Shown here in pieces: positions 48,086 to 58,944 of a stretch of 64,000 nucleotides of DNA. The position numbers were made by a program, and so were the translations under genes. This stretch comes from Portulaca oleracea (taxonomy: Eukaryota; Streptophyta; Magnoliopsida; Caryophyllales; Portulacaceae), in assembly GCA_029582165.1 (NCBI GenBank), contig CM055868.1, positions 20,890,391-20,954,390 on the forward strand, in the 5' to 3' direction. Position 1 is the stretch's first letter. Each line of letters opens with the position of its first letter. The notes beneath the pieces are model-generated. The model had not been told where the DNA came from and made no database searches. It saw nothing but the letters and a program-made list of their open reading frames with translations.

Positions 48086-49339
48086 TGGAGCGTGGCGCGG
48101 TGGGAGAGATTGAAGACTTAGCTTGAGTTGTTGTTGTAGAAGATATGAGAGAAATCCATAAGCAAAAGAATAAGGGATGAAAGATGAACATCTCAATCAC
48201 CCATGCTTGAACTTCTCAACAATAGACTTGAACTTGAATAATAACAAGAATAATAACCAATATCAACCAATATCAATAACCTTGAACACCAAGAGGATTA
48301 GATATGACCTTGGATAAAGGAGATTCCACCACCAAAGCCTAACACCCCACCATGACCATCATAAAGGAAGATTCCACCAAATGATCAATAAAGAGATGAC
48401 TTGCAAACACCACCATTAATCAATGGATAAAAAAGTAAAGCAAGATTTTGAGAAAACTTAGGGAAACCCTAACCAATGCATAAGCATGTTCATAATCATC
48501 AAAAGCTGCCTGGAAAAAATGTCCTAACAAGCTATTTATACTAAACCAGAAATTAAGTAAAAACAGAGCAAAAATAAAGAAACTTCACGTTCTCCGAGAA
48601 GGTTGGCTCGCGCGAGCCAGGGGCTTGGTCGGGCGAGCAGGCCCACTGAGGGGTTGACCACGTACGCGACACATCTGGCAGGCGCTAGGACAAATCTGGC
48701 AGGAGCTTGGCTCGGGCGAGCCAGGGAGCGGCAGGGGCGAGCAGGTCCACTGAGAGGTTGACCATGAGCGCGGCAAAGTCTGGCAGAATGGTGGCTCGGA
48801 CGAGCCATGCTTCTCGGCAGTTTTTCCCTGCCGACTTCCAATGCGCATAACTTCTTCATCCGAACTCCGTTTTAGGCTCGTAAGATATCGTTGGAAAGCT
48901 CTCAGTGTGTACTATAAGCTCCCAAAATTTGAGACCTATCGAAGTTATATTAAAGGAGTTATGGCCCAAAGCGTGAAGGCGCGCGCATTTCCAACCTATG
49001 ATCGCCTTCCCCCTTGCAAGTTATTAACTTGGTTACTTCCGAGACTTGATACCACCACGCCCTTCATTTCCGGGATGACCCAATCCGGTACCAAGGCCTC
49101 CGAGGTCGTTGACAAGTCCCGAGCCTCTCCTTAGTCCAACAAGGATGGCTCGCCGAGGCCACGATAGTGTGATGCTCACCACCCCGCCTTTTGTAAAGGT
49201 GTAACGATTCCTGAAAACGAGTGGGTGAGCGGTTTTAGCCCGGTGATGATGGGTCGGGATTTCATCGATCTTATCTTTAACCGCAATCCCGGCTATGAAA
49301 GCTTGGCACCGAACCTGACACTGAACCTGATACGGTTCA
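48086..49339 (-). repeat. LTR B (shared middle LTR)
   Basis: 1254 bp, plus-strand TGGAGCGTGG...GATACGGTTCA. It serves as 3' LTR of internal 2 and 5' LTR of internal 1. Confidence 0.92.
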
Positions 49340-51498
49340 TACTCCCCCTCTTGAAAAAGAGTTGCCCTCAACTCTTGGGGGTTAAAACTGAAGCACTCTT
49401 CATCAATCGTCCCCATGAAGCTCCGAACTTCCCGAACGCTTCGAACAAACATGCTTGACAACCCACAATCTTCAAATCCCACAATGTACCCATCATCCAT
49501 ATGCAAGAAAGTAGAAGGAGGCTTGTCTTGTGGAGGTGAAGGGTTAAGGGGCGGTAGGGAATTTTCATGTAGTGCTTGGGAACTCTCAATCTCACTAGGC
49601 TCACTACGAGGCAAAGACAAAGCAAGAGGGAGCTCGTCCTCGCCAAGAGTACACTCATCCCGTGTTTCGCTCATCATGAGAAGGTTCCTCAACTCACTAC
49701 CCATCCCGGCTTTTGAAGTTTCGGTTTCTCGCGGAGAAATGGGAAGTAACTTGACTTTCTTGTCTTTATGGGTAAATGTATAAGTGTTGTTCAACCCATT
49801 GTGCACCGTTTTCTTGTCATATTGCCATGGTCGTCCCAATAAAATGTGACAAGTGCTCATAGGGACAACATCGCAAACAAGGGAATCATCATAGTTAGAT
49901 CCAAAAGAAAATTTTACTAAGACTTGCTTAGTTACCTTGATGCCGTTGTGATCGTTGAGCCAATGGAGTGAATAGGGCCGAGGGTACGGTAATAGAGGCA
50001 AGCCAAGCTTCTCGACCATAGTGGTAGATGCGACATTCGTGCAACTTCCTCCATCGATGACAAGAGTGCACACTTTTCCACCTACGAAGCACCGCGTTTG
50101 GAACAACATTTCCCGTTGGGCCTTATCGAGAGGAGTCTCATGGATATGCGAAGCTCTCCTCACAACAAGTGCACTCCCACGCACGGGGGGTATGGGAGCG
50201 GCATCCTCATCATCGCTAGTAATCGCATCTTCAACCAACACTTCGGGTTCCTCTTGAGCCTTTCGAAGCTCATCATCGATGTCATGGACCTCTTGGAGTG
50301 TCAAAGCCCGACGGTTTGGACAATCGGCTTGAAAATGGCCATAACCATGGCACTTAAAGCACTTCCGGCCTTCCGCTCGTCGAGGAGGTTCTGTTGGAGT
50401 CTCCGTAGCAAGCCCCTTTCCTTTGTCAATTCTTGGTGTTGGTGTGGACCTCGGTGTCTCGCTAGACCTTGGAGTGCTTGACTCCGGAGGAGGTCGGCTA
50501 GATGGTGAGTAGACGGGTCTAGACAAGGATTTGGTGTTGGATCCTTCCATTCTTCTTCGCTCAACTCGGAGAACCAAACTACACAATTCATCCATGGAGT
50601 AGTATGGTTGGACCTCAACCCTTTTAGCGATTGTGGAGTTCAAGCCATTCAAAAATCGCATCATGGTTTGATCTTCAGGCTCCTGGAGGCCACTCTTGAT
50701 AAGAAGTTGCTCGAATTCCGAAATGTATTCTCCGACGGTTCGTTTGCCTTGGGTAAGGGCATAGGCCTTCTTCAGAACGTCATGACGGTAAGTATTTGGC
50801 AAAAAGCGGCGATTCATCACTTGCTTAAGCCGGGTCCAAGTGGAAATCCTTGCGTTTCCTTCACGAGCCCGTTGCAACTTCATATTCTCAAACCAAAGCG
50901 AAGCGGCCCTGGTGAGTTTCAAGCTTGCGATTTTATAAGCCTTCTCATCATCATACTCCTTGGTCTCGACGATCCTATCCATTAGTTGGATCCATTCGAT
51001 GTAGTCATCCGAGTCAGTGGAGCCGTTGAATTCAGGGATGTTAATTTTAATGTCCTGGAAGTCGTCACGAGGGGGTGGATCTTGCACATTCCGACGAATT
51101 CGGTGTCGTGGAGAGCCTCTAGCATCGTCACTCGACTCAAATTTTGGAGGAGGACGGATAGGGCTTTGTGCACGTCTCCGATATTGAACTTGTGGTTGCC
51201 CTTGACGTTGCACTGTTAAAATGTTCATTTGTGCCGCAATCTCTAGAAGAGTCCGCTCGATGTTAGCGTTATGATTCTCAAGAGAAGTGAACCTCTCGTC
51301 CATCGTAGCAAGTCGGTCCTCATTTCCTTGGACTCGAGAACTCCTCCGGTGGCTAGGTTCCTCTCGATCGGAAACATCGTGACCATCCATATCGAAGGAA
51401 AGGTATGGGACGGATTGTGTTTGGGATATTTTGTGGAGTTTGGGGGTTTTCTTGTAGTTGGCTTGTGTTTGGGTAAGGGTTCTTTGTGTTTTTCTCAC
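49033..51498 (-). CDS. Gag-protease of the gypsy-type element, internal copy 2
   Basis: 821-codon open frame. A more likely start is the internal MDGHDVSDRE Met (about residue 37). Order: coiled-coil-like region (MDERFTSLENHNANIERTLL), retrotrans_gag domain (about 140-330), zinc knuckle CFKCHGYGHFQADC (about 395-408), acidic linker, and aspartic protease with VIDGGSCTNVAS, the family variant of the D-[ST]-G site, and CHILLGRPWQYD. A low-complexity part and the phrase LFQEGE, usually found near the C-terminus of such polyproteins, follow, so reverse transcriptase, RNase H and integrase appear to have been cut out in frame. The frame passes through the polypurine tract and about 300 bp into LTR B before stopping at 49033. 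It could be translated, but it cannot reverse-transcribe itself. Confidence 0.85.
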   Translation of the reverse strand: MRKTQRTLTQTQANYKKTPKLHKISQTQSVPYLSFDMDGHDVSDREEPSHRRSSRVQGNEDRLATMDERFTSLENHNANIERTLLEIAAQMNILTVQRQGQPQVQYRRRAQSPIRPPPKFESSDDARGSPRHRIRRNVQDPPPRDDFQDIKINIPEFNGSTDSDDYIEWIQLMDRIVETKEYDDEKAYKIASLKLTRAASLWFENMKLQRAREGNARISTWTRLKQVMNRRFLPNTYRHDVLKKAYALTQGKRTVGEYISEFEQLLIKSGLQEPEDQTMMRFLNGLNSTIAKRVEVQPYYSMDELCSLVLRVERRRMEGSNTKSLSRPVYSPSSRPPPESSTPRSSETPRSTPTPRIDKGKGLATETPTEPPRRAEGRKCFKCHGYGHFQADCPNRRALTLQEVHDIDDELRKAQEEPEVLVEDAITSDDEDAAPIPPVRGSALVVRRASHIHETPLDKAQREMLFQTRCFVGGKVCTLVIDGGSCTNVASTTMVEKLGLPLLPYPRPYSLHWLNDHNGIKVTKQVLVKFSFGSNYDDSLVCDVVPMSTCHILLGRPWQYDKKTVHNGLNNTYTFTHKDKKVKLLPISPRETETSKAGMGSELRNLLMMSETRDECTLGEDELPLALSLPRSEPSEIESSQALHENSLPPLNPSPPQDKPPSTFLHMDDGYIVGFEDCGLSSMFVRSVREVRSFMGTIDEECFSFNPQELRATLFQEGEYEPYQVQCQVRCQAFIAGIAVKDKIDEIPTHHHRAKTAHPLVFRNRYTFTKGGVVSITLSWPRRAILVGLRRGSGLVNDLGGLGTGLGHPGNEGRGGIKSRK

Positions 51499-51739
51499 TT
51501 GGGCAATTTATCGAACACCTTGTGGGCACAAATTTCACACTCTTCCTCAAAGCTCCAATATGCACCAAAAACACCAAATACAAACACAATACAAAGTATT
51601 CCAATACTCTTGGATTGCAAAGGGAATGGGGATCACCAATATTTGCATACAATCCACAAAAATCAACACTAGAGAACACACTAACAAGAACAATGATAAA
51701 ACTCAAGCTAGATGAAAAACCTTGAGCTCTGATACCAAA

Positions 51740-52992
51740 TGGAGCGTGGCGCGGTGGGAGAGATTGAAGACTTAGCTTGAGTTGTTGTTGTAGAAGAGAT
51801 GAGAGAAATCCATAAGCAAAAGAATAAGGGAAGAAAGATGAACATCTCAATCACCCATGCTTGAACTTCTCAACAATAGACTTGAACTTGAATAATAACA
51901 AGAATAATAACCAAAATCAACCAATATCAATAACCTTGAACACCAAAAGGATTGGATATGACCTTGGATAAAGGAGATTCCACCATCAAAGCCTAACACC
52001 CCACCATGACCATCATAAAGGAAGATTCCACCAAATGATCAATAAAGAGATGACTTGCAAACACCACCATTAATCAATAGATAAAAAAGTAAAGCAAGAT
52101 TTTGAGAAAACTTAGGGAAACCCTAACCAATGCATAAGCATGTTCATAATCATCAAAAGCTGCCTGGAAAAAATGTCCTAACAAGTATTTACACTAAACC
52201 AAAAATTAAGTAAAAACAGAGCAAAAATAAAGAAACTTCACGTTCTCCCAGAAGGTTGGCTCGGGCGAGCTAGGGGGTTGCTCGGGCGAGCAGGCCCACT
52301 GAGGGGTTGACCACGTACGCGACACATCTGGCAGGCGCTAGGACAAATCTGGCAGGAGCTTGGCTCGGGCGAGCCAGGGAGCGGCTTGGGCGAGTAGGTC
52401 CACTGAGAGGTTGACCATGAGCGTGGCAAAGTCTGGCAGAATGGTGGCTCGGGCGAGCCATGCTTCTGGTCAGTTTTTCCCTGCCGACTTCCAATGCGCA
52501 TAACTTCTTCATCCGAACTCCGTTTTAGGCTCGTAAGATATCGTTGCAAAGCTCTCAGTGTGTACTATAAGCTTCCAAAATTTGAGACCTATCGGAGTTA
52601 TATTGAAGGAGTTATGGCCCAAAGCGTGAAGGCGCGCACATTTCCAACCTATGATCGCCTTCCCCCTTGCAAGTTATTAACTTGGTTACTTCCGAGACTT
52701 GATACCACCACGCCCTTCATTTCTGGGATGACCCAATCCAGTCCCAAGGCCTCCGAGGTCGTTGACAAGTCCCGAGCCTCTCCTTAATCCAACAAGGATG
52801 GCTCGCCGAGGCCACGATAGTGTGATTCTCACCACCCCGCCTTTTGTAAAGGTGTAACGATTCCTGAAAACGAGTGGGTGAGCGGTTTTAGTCCGGTGAT
52901 GATGGGTCGGGATTTCATCGATCTTATCTTTAACCGCAATCCCGGCTATGAAAGCTTGGCACCGAACCCGACACTGAACCTGATACGGTTCA
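51740..52992 (-). repeat. LTR C (5' LTR)
   Basis: 1253 bp, same ends as LTR B, bordered outside by the ATACC duplication. Confidence 0.92.
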
Positions 52993-52997
52993 ATACC

Positions 52998-54497
52998 TAA
53001 TCCATATTTTATGGGGTTAGGCTTTTGCAATTTTAACTTCATAGAAGACCTTAGGCAATATTTTGATGATGCAAAAAGGATTTCAACCAGCTATAGACAA
53101 GGAATGTTTAAGCCTAATTTCCTATGTCATTTCTCTATCTCATGTACAAATTTTATTCTAACATTAGGGTCCTCCTCTTGTTAGTCGCATTCCCCAAGGC
53201 TCATGTTAGCGTATTTTCCCTTTCGTTTGCAGCTAGATATTCAAATAATAGAGGTTGAATTCACCTTATATTTTCAGCTCTTAGATGCCTTCTACTTAGG
53301 TCATTTAGGGCCTTTGATTAGCTCCTCTTTTCTTGGGATTTTCCCTTCACTTAAGCAAAGTATTTTCTACGTATAAAAACTTGGGCTAGGTAAGGTTTAG
53401 AGACAGCCATATGTGACGAAGTGAAATGGTATTTGAGACTAAAACTCGAACTCTCAAAACTTTAGCCTTAAGGTGGTCTTTTAGTCCCACTCTTTAAAAG
53501 ATTAATTAGGCGGTACACCCTTTATCCTAAACATTGGTGGCTTGTCATTGGTTTTTCAAGGCGGGTGCTAGTGGATTTTGCTTCCTTTATGCATCAACTT
53601 TGGATCCTTAGATCTCTAGCGAGATTACCTCTTTCTAGTGATCATATGTGATCCTTTTATTATAAGTTTTGATCATTCAAATCCGTGCTACTATTCCAAT
53701 GACTTTTACATGGGAGTTTCAATTCTCTTGGCTAGATTTTGTTCTTCAGTAAGTGATAAATCAATGAGCAAAGAATCAAATGCTATCAGGTAAGAATATT
53801 AGTTGATTTGATCATGATATTAGCCTTGAGTCGCTCCTACTGTTTTGATGAGTTGATGATTGTAATTTGACTATTTCATGCTTATTTTCAATCAAAGAGT
53901 GATCCTTGGAATTCACTAGCTTAAAAAAGGTCAATCTTTATAGTCGTATATGTATCATTACTTTAAAAGAATAGTTAAAATGAATTGAAGGGGGACGTGA
54001 TCCGGGCGCACAGAGCATTGAGTGTCTAGGCTTATAACAGTAGCATTAGCAAATATTGATGGAAAGCTTCAGTATAGCCAATCCATTTCGAAACAATGTT
54101 TTATAGGTCCTAACAAAGGATAACTAATGACATAGTGAGTGGTATAGCCCTGAGATATATAAGTTATTCGCCCAATAATATATAATAAGATAAATTTTGC
54201 CTTGTTTGATAGAGGCATACAACCTCAACATTGCCACCTTTATGATGGTGAGGAGGGATTAGGGAGGGGGAGAGAGAAGACAAGCCAATGCCTCTCTCCC
54301 TTGCTTATATGGTGAGCCCCTCACTTAGCGTTTTCCATCCCTCGCCTGACCTCATGTTGCACCTGTTGTTCTCCTTACACCTCCTTTCTAGCTCAAAATA
54401 GAGTATCTCGGTACCTTGGTGTAGAGATGGTCTCATAGCTTGCTTTTTCATATTCATTAATTGTGGTTCGAAAGATAGTGATTTTGCCTTACCCATA
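52998..54497. other. Non-coding spacer, nothing recognised
   Basis: No ORF with recognisable similarity, no clear repeat structure. Holds only short reading frames. Confidence 0.4.
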
Positions 54498-54757
54498 GGG
54501 TCCGTTTGGACCTAGGAAAACAACATGGAAAAAAAATTGTTTTGGAAAATGAAAATCTTTCCTTTGTTTGGATTGTAGAAAAGGGAATGGAAAAAAAAAG
54601 TTGGAAAATTACATGGAAAATTTAGGGTCACAAAGAATAAAAAATTTTCCCTTAAAAAATGAAAGGAAAGTTGGGAGAAAATTTTTGGATCAAAGCCAAC
54701 CTTTCTCTCCATCATCTCTCGTGGCTCCCTTGATTCTCTCTCTCTCTCTCTCTCTCC

Positions 54758-54801
<44 letters not shown>

Positions 54802-54806
54802 AACTC

Positions 54807-54841
<35 letters not shown>

Positions 54842-54844
54842 CAA

Positions 54845-54888
<44 letters not shown>

Positions 54889-54905
54889 AGTCGCCTCTCT
54901 CTCTA

Positions 54906-54937
<32 letters not shown>

Positions 54938-55325
54938 AAGTATCTTCTCCCTCTCCCTCTCTCGCTCTCGCTCTCTCTCTATATCTTTGTCTATCTCTAA
55001 CTCTCTCTCTCTCTCTCTCTTCTCCCTCCCTCTCTCGCTCTCTCTCTCTCTCTCTCTAACTCTTCTCTCTCTCTCTCTCTCTCTCCAAATCACATCATAT
55101 AATCTAGAAAAATGAAGCTTGACATTTAAAATTTTCATGCAAAAATTTTTTTTCCATACATTTTTCTTCAAACCAAACAAGGGAAAAAAAAAGTTGAATA
55201 AAAAATCAATTTTTTTCCTTCAAAATTTTACTTGAACCAAATAAGAGAAAGAAATTTACTTTACCCCCAAAATTTTTTCCTCCTAATTTTTTTTCCATCC
55301 TGTTTTCCTAAGTCCAAACGGGCTC
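54498..55325. mobile_element. MITE-like inverted repeat with CT-repeat core
   Basis: Ends are inverted repeats: GGGTCCGTTTGGACCTAGGA at the left and the complement of GAGCCCGTTTGGACTTAGGA at the right. Subterminal A- and T-rich arms also pair (GGAAAATTT.../...AAATTTTCC). The GGGNCCGTTTGG end type is common in plant hAT- or Harbinger-like MITEs; no clean target duplication was found, so the superfamily stays open. Confidence 0.7.
54736..55086. repeat. (CT)n-rich low-complexity tract
   Basis: About 350 bp of CT repeats interrupted by TAAGTCGC, TAACTCTTCT and similar phrases. Long frames of Leu-Ser or Arg-Glu here are artefacts. Confidence 0.95.
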
Positions 55326-56985
55326 ATAAGGACCATGTCAAAGACATAGTGAACATATGGGCTACATAGCTTATGTAGGACCAAGTAGTCCTTCCATCTT
55401 AAAGGTAGTGGGGTCAAGTCCCACTATTTCTAGATTCCTTGTTTCAAATTCTACGAAACCTTTTAACCAAAGTTTACGCCTTAGTTCCCTATTCTCCTAA
55501 GTCATTAAACTTTGTTAGGCAAGCTCTAAGATAAGGGCCTAGGAGGTGGGTTCAATTTATCTTTGTATAAAAAGAGATGGACCATGCCAAAGGTACCCCT
55601 CCCTGTCTTTTACACGATTAATAGAAACAGGTTCACATACAAAAAATAATGATGATGCCCACCTACTGATTGGCCCATCTGACTCAAGCATGTGTAAATT
55701 GTCCTGTGACTCTGTGAGGTACATGAGAGAGGTGCTACTCCACCTCCAGGGAACTTGCATAAGTGTACTCAGACGTCGAAGAGGGCATTGTAAGCACATA
55801 AGTTGCTCAAAGGAACTCACATAAACGGAGTTGCACAACTGGGAGCTATTGCCATCACCAATCTTGCCTACGGGCACTCGCATAAGTGCATTCATCCACT
55901 AAGGTCGTTGCTAGCATAAAAGTCATCATGACCATTAGGGCCAAGTGAACGACGTAAGTGATCTTGGTTCCAACGGGAATCTTAACCAACAAAGATGTTA
56001 TTAGTACACTGTGTAAGAGCTCTGGGTCCCGCAGAGTCCAAGCCAGAAGTCGTGCGTTGGGGTGCGCATGCATAAGTATTCTTGGTTTCGATAGGAACCT
56101 TAACTAGCAAAGATGCCCTTTGAGGTGCACTATAGCGTCCACTTTCTCAAAAAGAATAAAATAATTCAATTAGGAAAATTTTCCATTAAGAAAGTAAGAT
56201 TTCGAGCTGGGCACCATTAGGAACATACCTAAAATTTGCCACTCCAAGAATATCGAGAGTAAGTCGGCATCGCATATAAAGAAGACCAACATGGATCAAG
56301 AGCGTTATAACACCCACTTTCTCAATATATTATACATATAAGGACTGAGAACACCAACACCGTGGCCCTATGTTAAAAACAAACCATAATCACCAAAGCA
56401 TTGGCTTACGCCTACTCGCTAGTAGTACCCACATGTACATACAAACAAGCACGTATAAATAAATATGTAAATATTAAATGCATATGTACATGTGTAATTA
56501 TTTACAACAAGAGAAAATTTATGCATATAAGCATATTCGCATGGATGGTTATGTGTATGAATAAGTATGTGCACCATGTTAATAGAATTTCATGACTAAA
56601 TCGCAATTGACAATTCTTTTTAAAACCAACAACAGGATCACATGCCTCTTCCAACATTTCCCAAGACCAAATCCTCATTTATTCAAAGGATAAAAACTAA
56701 AAAGTGTGTTTTAAAATTTAAGAAATGAGAATTAGAACCGAACCCCCCACCCCCCTTTCCAAAATTGCTACCATACGGTTTTAACTAATTGTAGGGTCGT
56801 ATTTATTATGTACTCTCATGGCCAAGAAGGTCGAAAATATACAACCTAAAGACATCATCCCACATCATCTAATATGCACCTAATTAACGATAAAATACTT
56901 CACATAAATGACATGACAAGGAAGAATACTCTTATAGATGAAACGGCATGGAGGAATAATCTCATGAATGACATGACAAAATATA
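55326..56985. other. Non-coding spacer, nothing recognised
   Basis: No gene is supported. Around 55396-55435 a tRNA T-arm-like hairpin (GTGGGGTCAAGTCCCAC) occurs, but no box A is at the right distance. Confidence 0.35.
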
Positions 56986-56988
56986 CTC

Positions 56989-57053
<65 letters not shown>

Positions 57054-57056
57054 ATA

Positions 57057-57416
57057 GGATAATTGGATTCTAATAATCCCTACTTTCACCAATTGGACAA
57101 TGGTGGACCGTACTTTCACTTTGTATTCTGGTGGACCAAAAAAAATAAAATTGGGTTTGAGTGGGACGCCGGCGAGTTGAGTGGCAGTGACTCGGTGGTT
57201 TGCTGACATGGCACATTGAAGTCAACCCAGTCAAACACATGGTCAACGTGCCATGTCAGCAAACCACCAAGTCACCGCCAGTCAACTCGCCGGCGTCCCA
57301 CTCAAATCCAATTTTATTTTTTTTTGGTCCACCAAAATACAGAGTGAAAGTACGGTCCACCATTGTCCAATTGGTGAAAGTAGGGATTATTAGAATCAAA
57401 TTATCCTTTATATATA
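57057..57416. mobile_element. Fold-back element with family A ends and an unrelated hairpin core
   Basis: 360 bp. The outer ~100 bp on each side match family A (GGATAATTGGATTCTAATAA, GGTCCACCAAAATAC), but the centre is a different, GC-richer inverted repeat (GGGACGCCGGCGAGTTGA, TTTGCTGACATGGCAC and complements) with a ~30-bp loop. Bordered by (TA)n. Confidence 0.85.
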
Positions 57417-57422
57417 TATATA

Positions 57423-57955
57423 GGAAAATTGGATTCTAATAATCCCGACTTTTACGAATTGGACAACAATAATCCCTACTATAAATTTGGATTCTGGTGG
57501 TTCAAAATAAAATAAAATTGGATTGTAGTGGGACATCATCGAGAGTATACCCTAAATATCATAGATTTGAGTTGCATTTGATTCAAAACTTAGTATAACA
57601 CTTTACCATGATTTTTAATGAATTGATGGCTCTCCCAATTTTTTTTCAATTTTTTATGATTTTTTTACGAGTTTTTCACTTTTATTACTTTTAAAAAATC
57701 ATAATAATTGCTCGGAGTCTCAAAAAAAAAATTTAGAAATTGTTCTAGTAACTACAATTCATTACCTTTTTGGGGGTAGGAACGAAAAAAACAAAAAATA
57801 TATATGGTAGGAATGAAAAAACAAAAAGAATATGGAGGTGTACGTATTTGGTACCACTACAATCCAATTTTATTTTTTTTGGACCACCAGAATCCAAATT
57901 GGTTGTAGGGATTATTACTGTCCAATTCATAAAAGTCCGGATAGAATCCAATTTT

Positions 57956-57958
<3 letters not shown>
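57423..57958. mobile_element. TA-tract-flanked element, family A, copy 3
   Basis: About 536 bp, GGAAAATTGGATTCTAATAA to ATAGAATCCAATTTTCC, bordered by short (TA)n tracts. Its centre has the same GAGTATACCC and AATCATAATAATTGCTCGG phrases as copies 1 and 2. Confidence 0.85.
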
Positions 57959-57988
<30 letters not shown>

Positions 57989-57992
<4 letters not shown>

Positions 57993-58521
57993 TGGATTCT
58001 AATAATTCCTAGTTTCACCAATTGTATAGCAATAATCCCTAGATTCATTTTGGATTCTGGTGGTCCAAAAAAAATAAAATTTGATTGTAGTGGTACCAAA
58101 TCCACATCCAGATTCTTTTTATTTTATTCATTCCTACCCAATATTGTTTTTATTTTTTCGTTCCTGCCCCCGGAAAGGTAATGAAGTGTAGTTACTAAAA
58201 CAATTTCTAAATTATTTTTTTGAGACTCCGAGCAATTATTATGATTTTTTAAAAGGAATAAAAGTAAAAAATCATAAGAAATCGTAAAAAAAATTGAAAA
58301 AAATTGGGAGAAGCGTCATAAATTCATTAAAAATTATGGTAAAATGTTATATTAAGTTTTGAATCAAACGCAACACAAAATCTGTGATTTAGGATATACT
58401 CTCGATGATGTCCCACTACAATCCAATTTTATTTATTTTTGAACCATCAAAATCCAAATTGATAGTATGGATTATTGCTGACCAATCGTGAAAGTAGGGA
58501 TTGTTAAAATCCAATTCTCCT
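57989..58521. mobile_element. TA-tract-flanked element, family A, copy 4
   Basis: About 533 bp, AAATTGGATTCTAATAATTC to AAAATCCAATTCTCC, in the opposite orientation to copy 3. Confidence 0.85.
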
Positions 58522-58544
58522 ACATACATACATACATACATACA

Positions 58545-58640
<96 letters not shown>

Positions 58641-58645
58641 ATATG
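58522..58645. repeat. (CATA)n and (TA)n microsatellite
   Basis: About 52 bp of CATA repeats followed by about 70 bp of TA repeats with TATG variants, between the last family A element and the MULE. Confidence 0.95.
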
Positions 58646-58944
58646 TATTTCTTCACACATGTTGCATAAAACCAGAAACCACTTTTGAATAAAAAAACAA
58701 AACAGCTAGTGGTTTTAATAAAAAATAAAGCTAAAATGAATAAAATCCGAAAATCAATAAAAAAATAAATCTGATTGTTAGCTAAAAATAAGGAAACAAT
58801 TAATGTGATTAATAAATCTGATTTTATATATCCAAAAATAACAGTCAACATATTCTCAAGATTTTCTATTGCTTAATACAATCGCGTTCAACACAATACA
58901 CTCAAATTTATCAATCATCAACACATTAACGTCGAGGGAAATTA

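Larger units (their letters stand above)
45025..52992 (-). mobile_element. Three-LTR tandem gypsy-type element (gag/gag-protease only)
   Basis: Arranged LTR A (45025-46326), internal 1, LTR B (48086-49339), internal 2, LTR C (51740-52992), all in minus orientation, with a single 5-bp duplication ATACC outside (45020-45024 and 52993-52997). Minus-strand primer-binding sites (TGGTATCAGAGCTC) lie next to LTR B (48066-48083) and LTR C (51721-51737), and a polypurine tract (minus CAAGAGGGGGAGTA, 49340-49353) next to LTR B. Both interiors keep gag and all or part of the protease; neither has reverse transcriptase or integrase. One outer duplication around three LTRs fits unequal recombination between LTRs of related copies after insertion. 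Confidence 0.9.

Noticed and set aside
54568..55180. Leu-Ser and Arg-Glu rich frames
   Set aside because: Translation of the CT-repeat tract.
55396..55435. tRNA-like T arm (GTGGG stem with 7-base loop)
   Set aside because: No matching box A, acceptor stem or anticodon arm; too little for a tRNA or SINE call.
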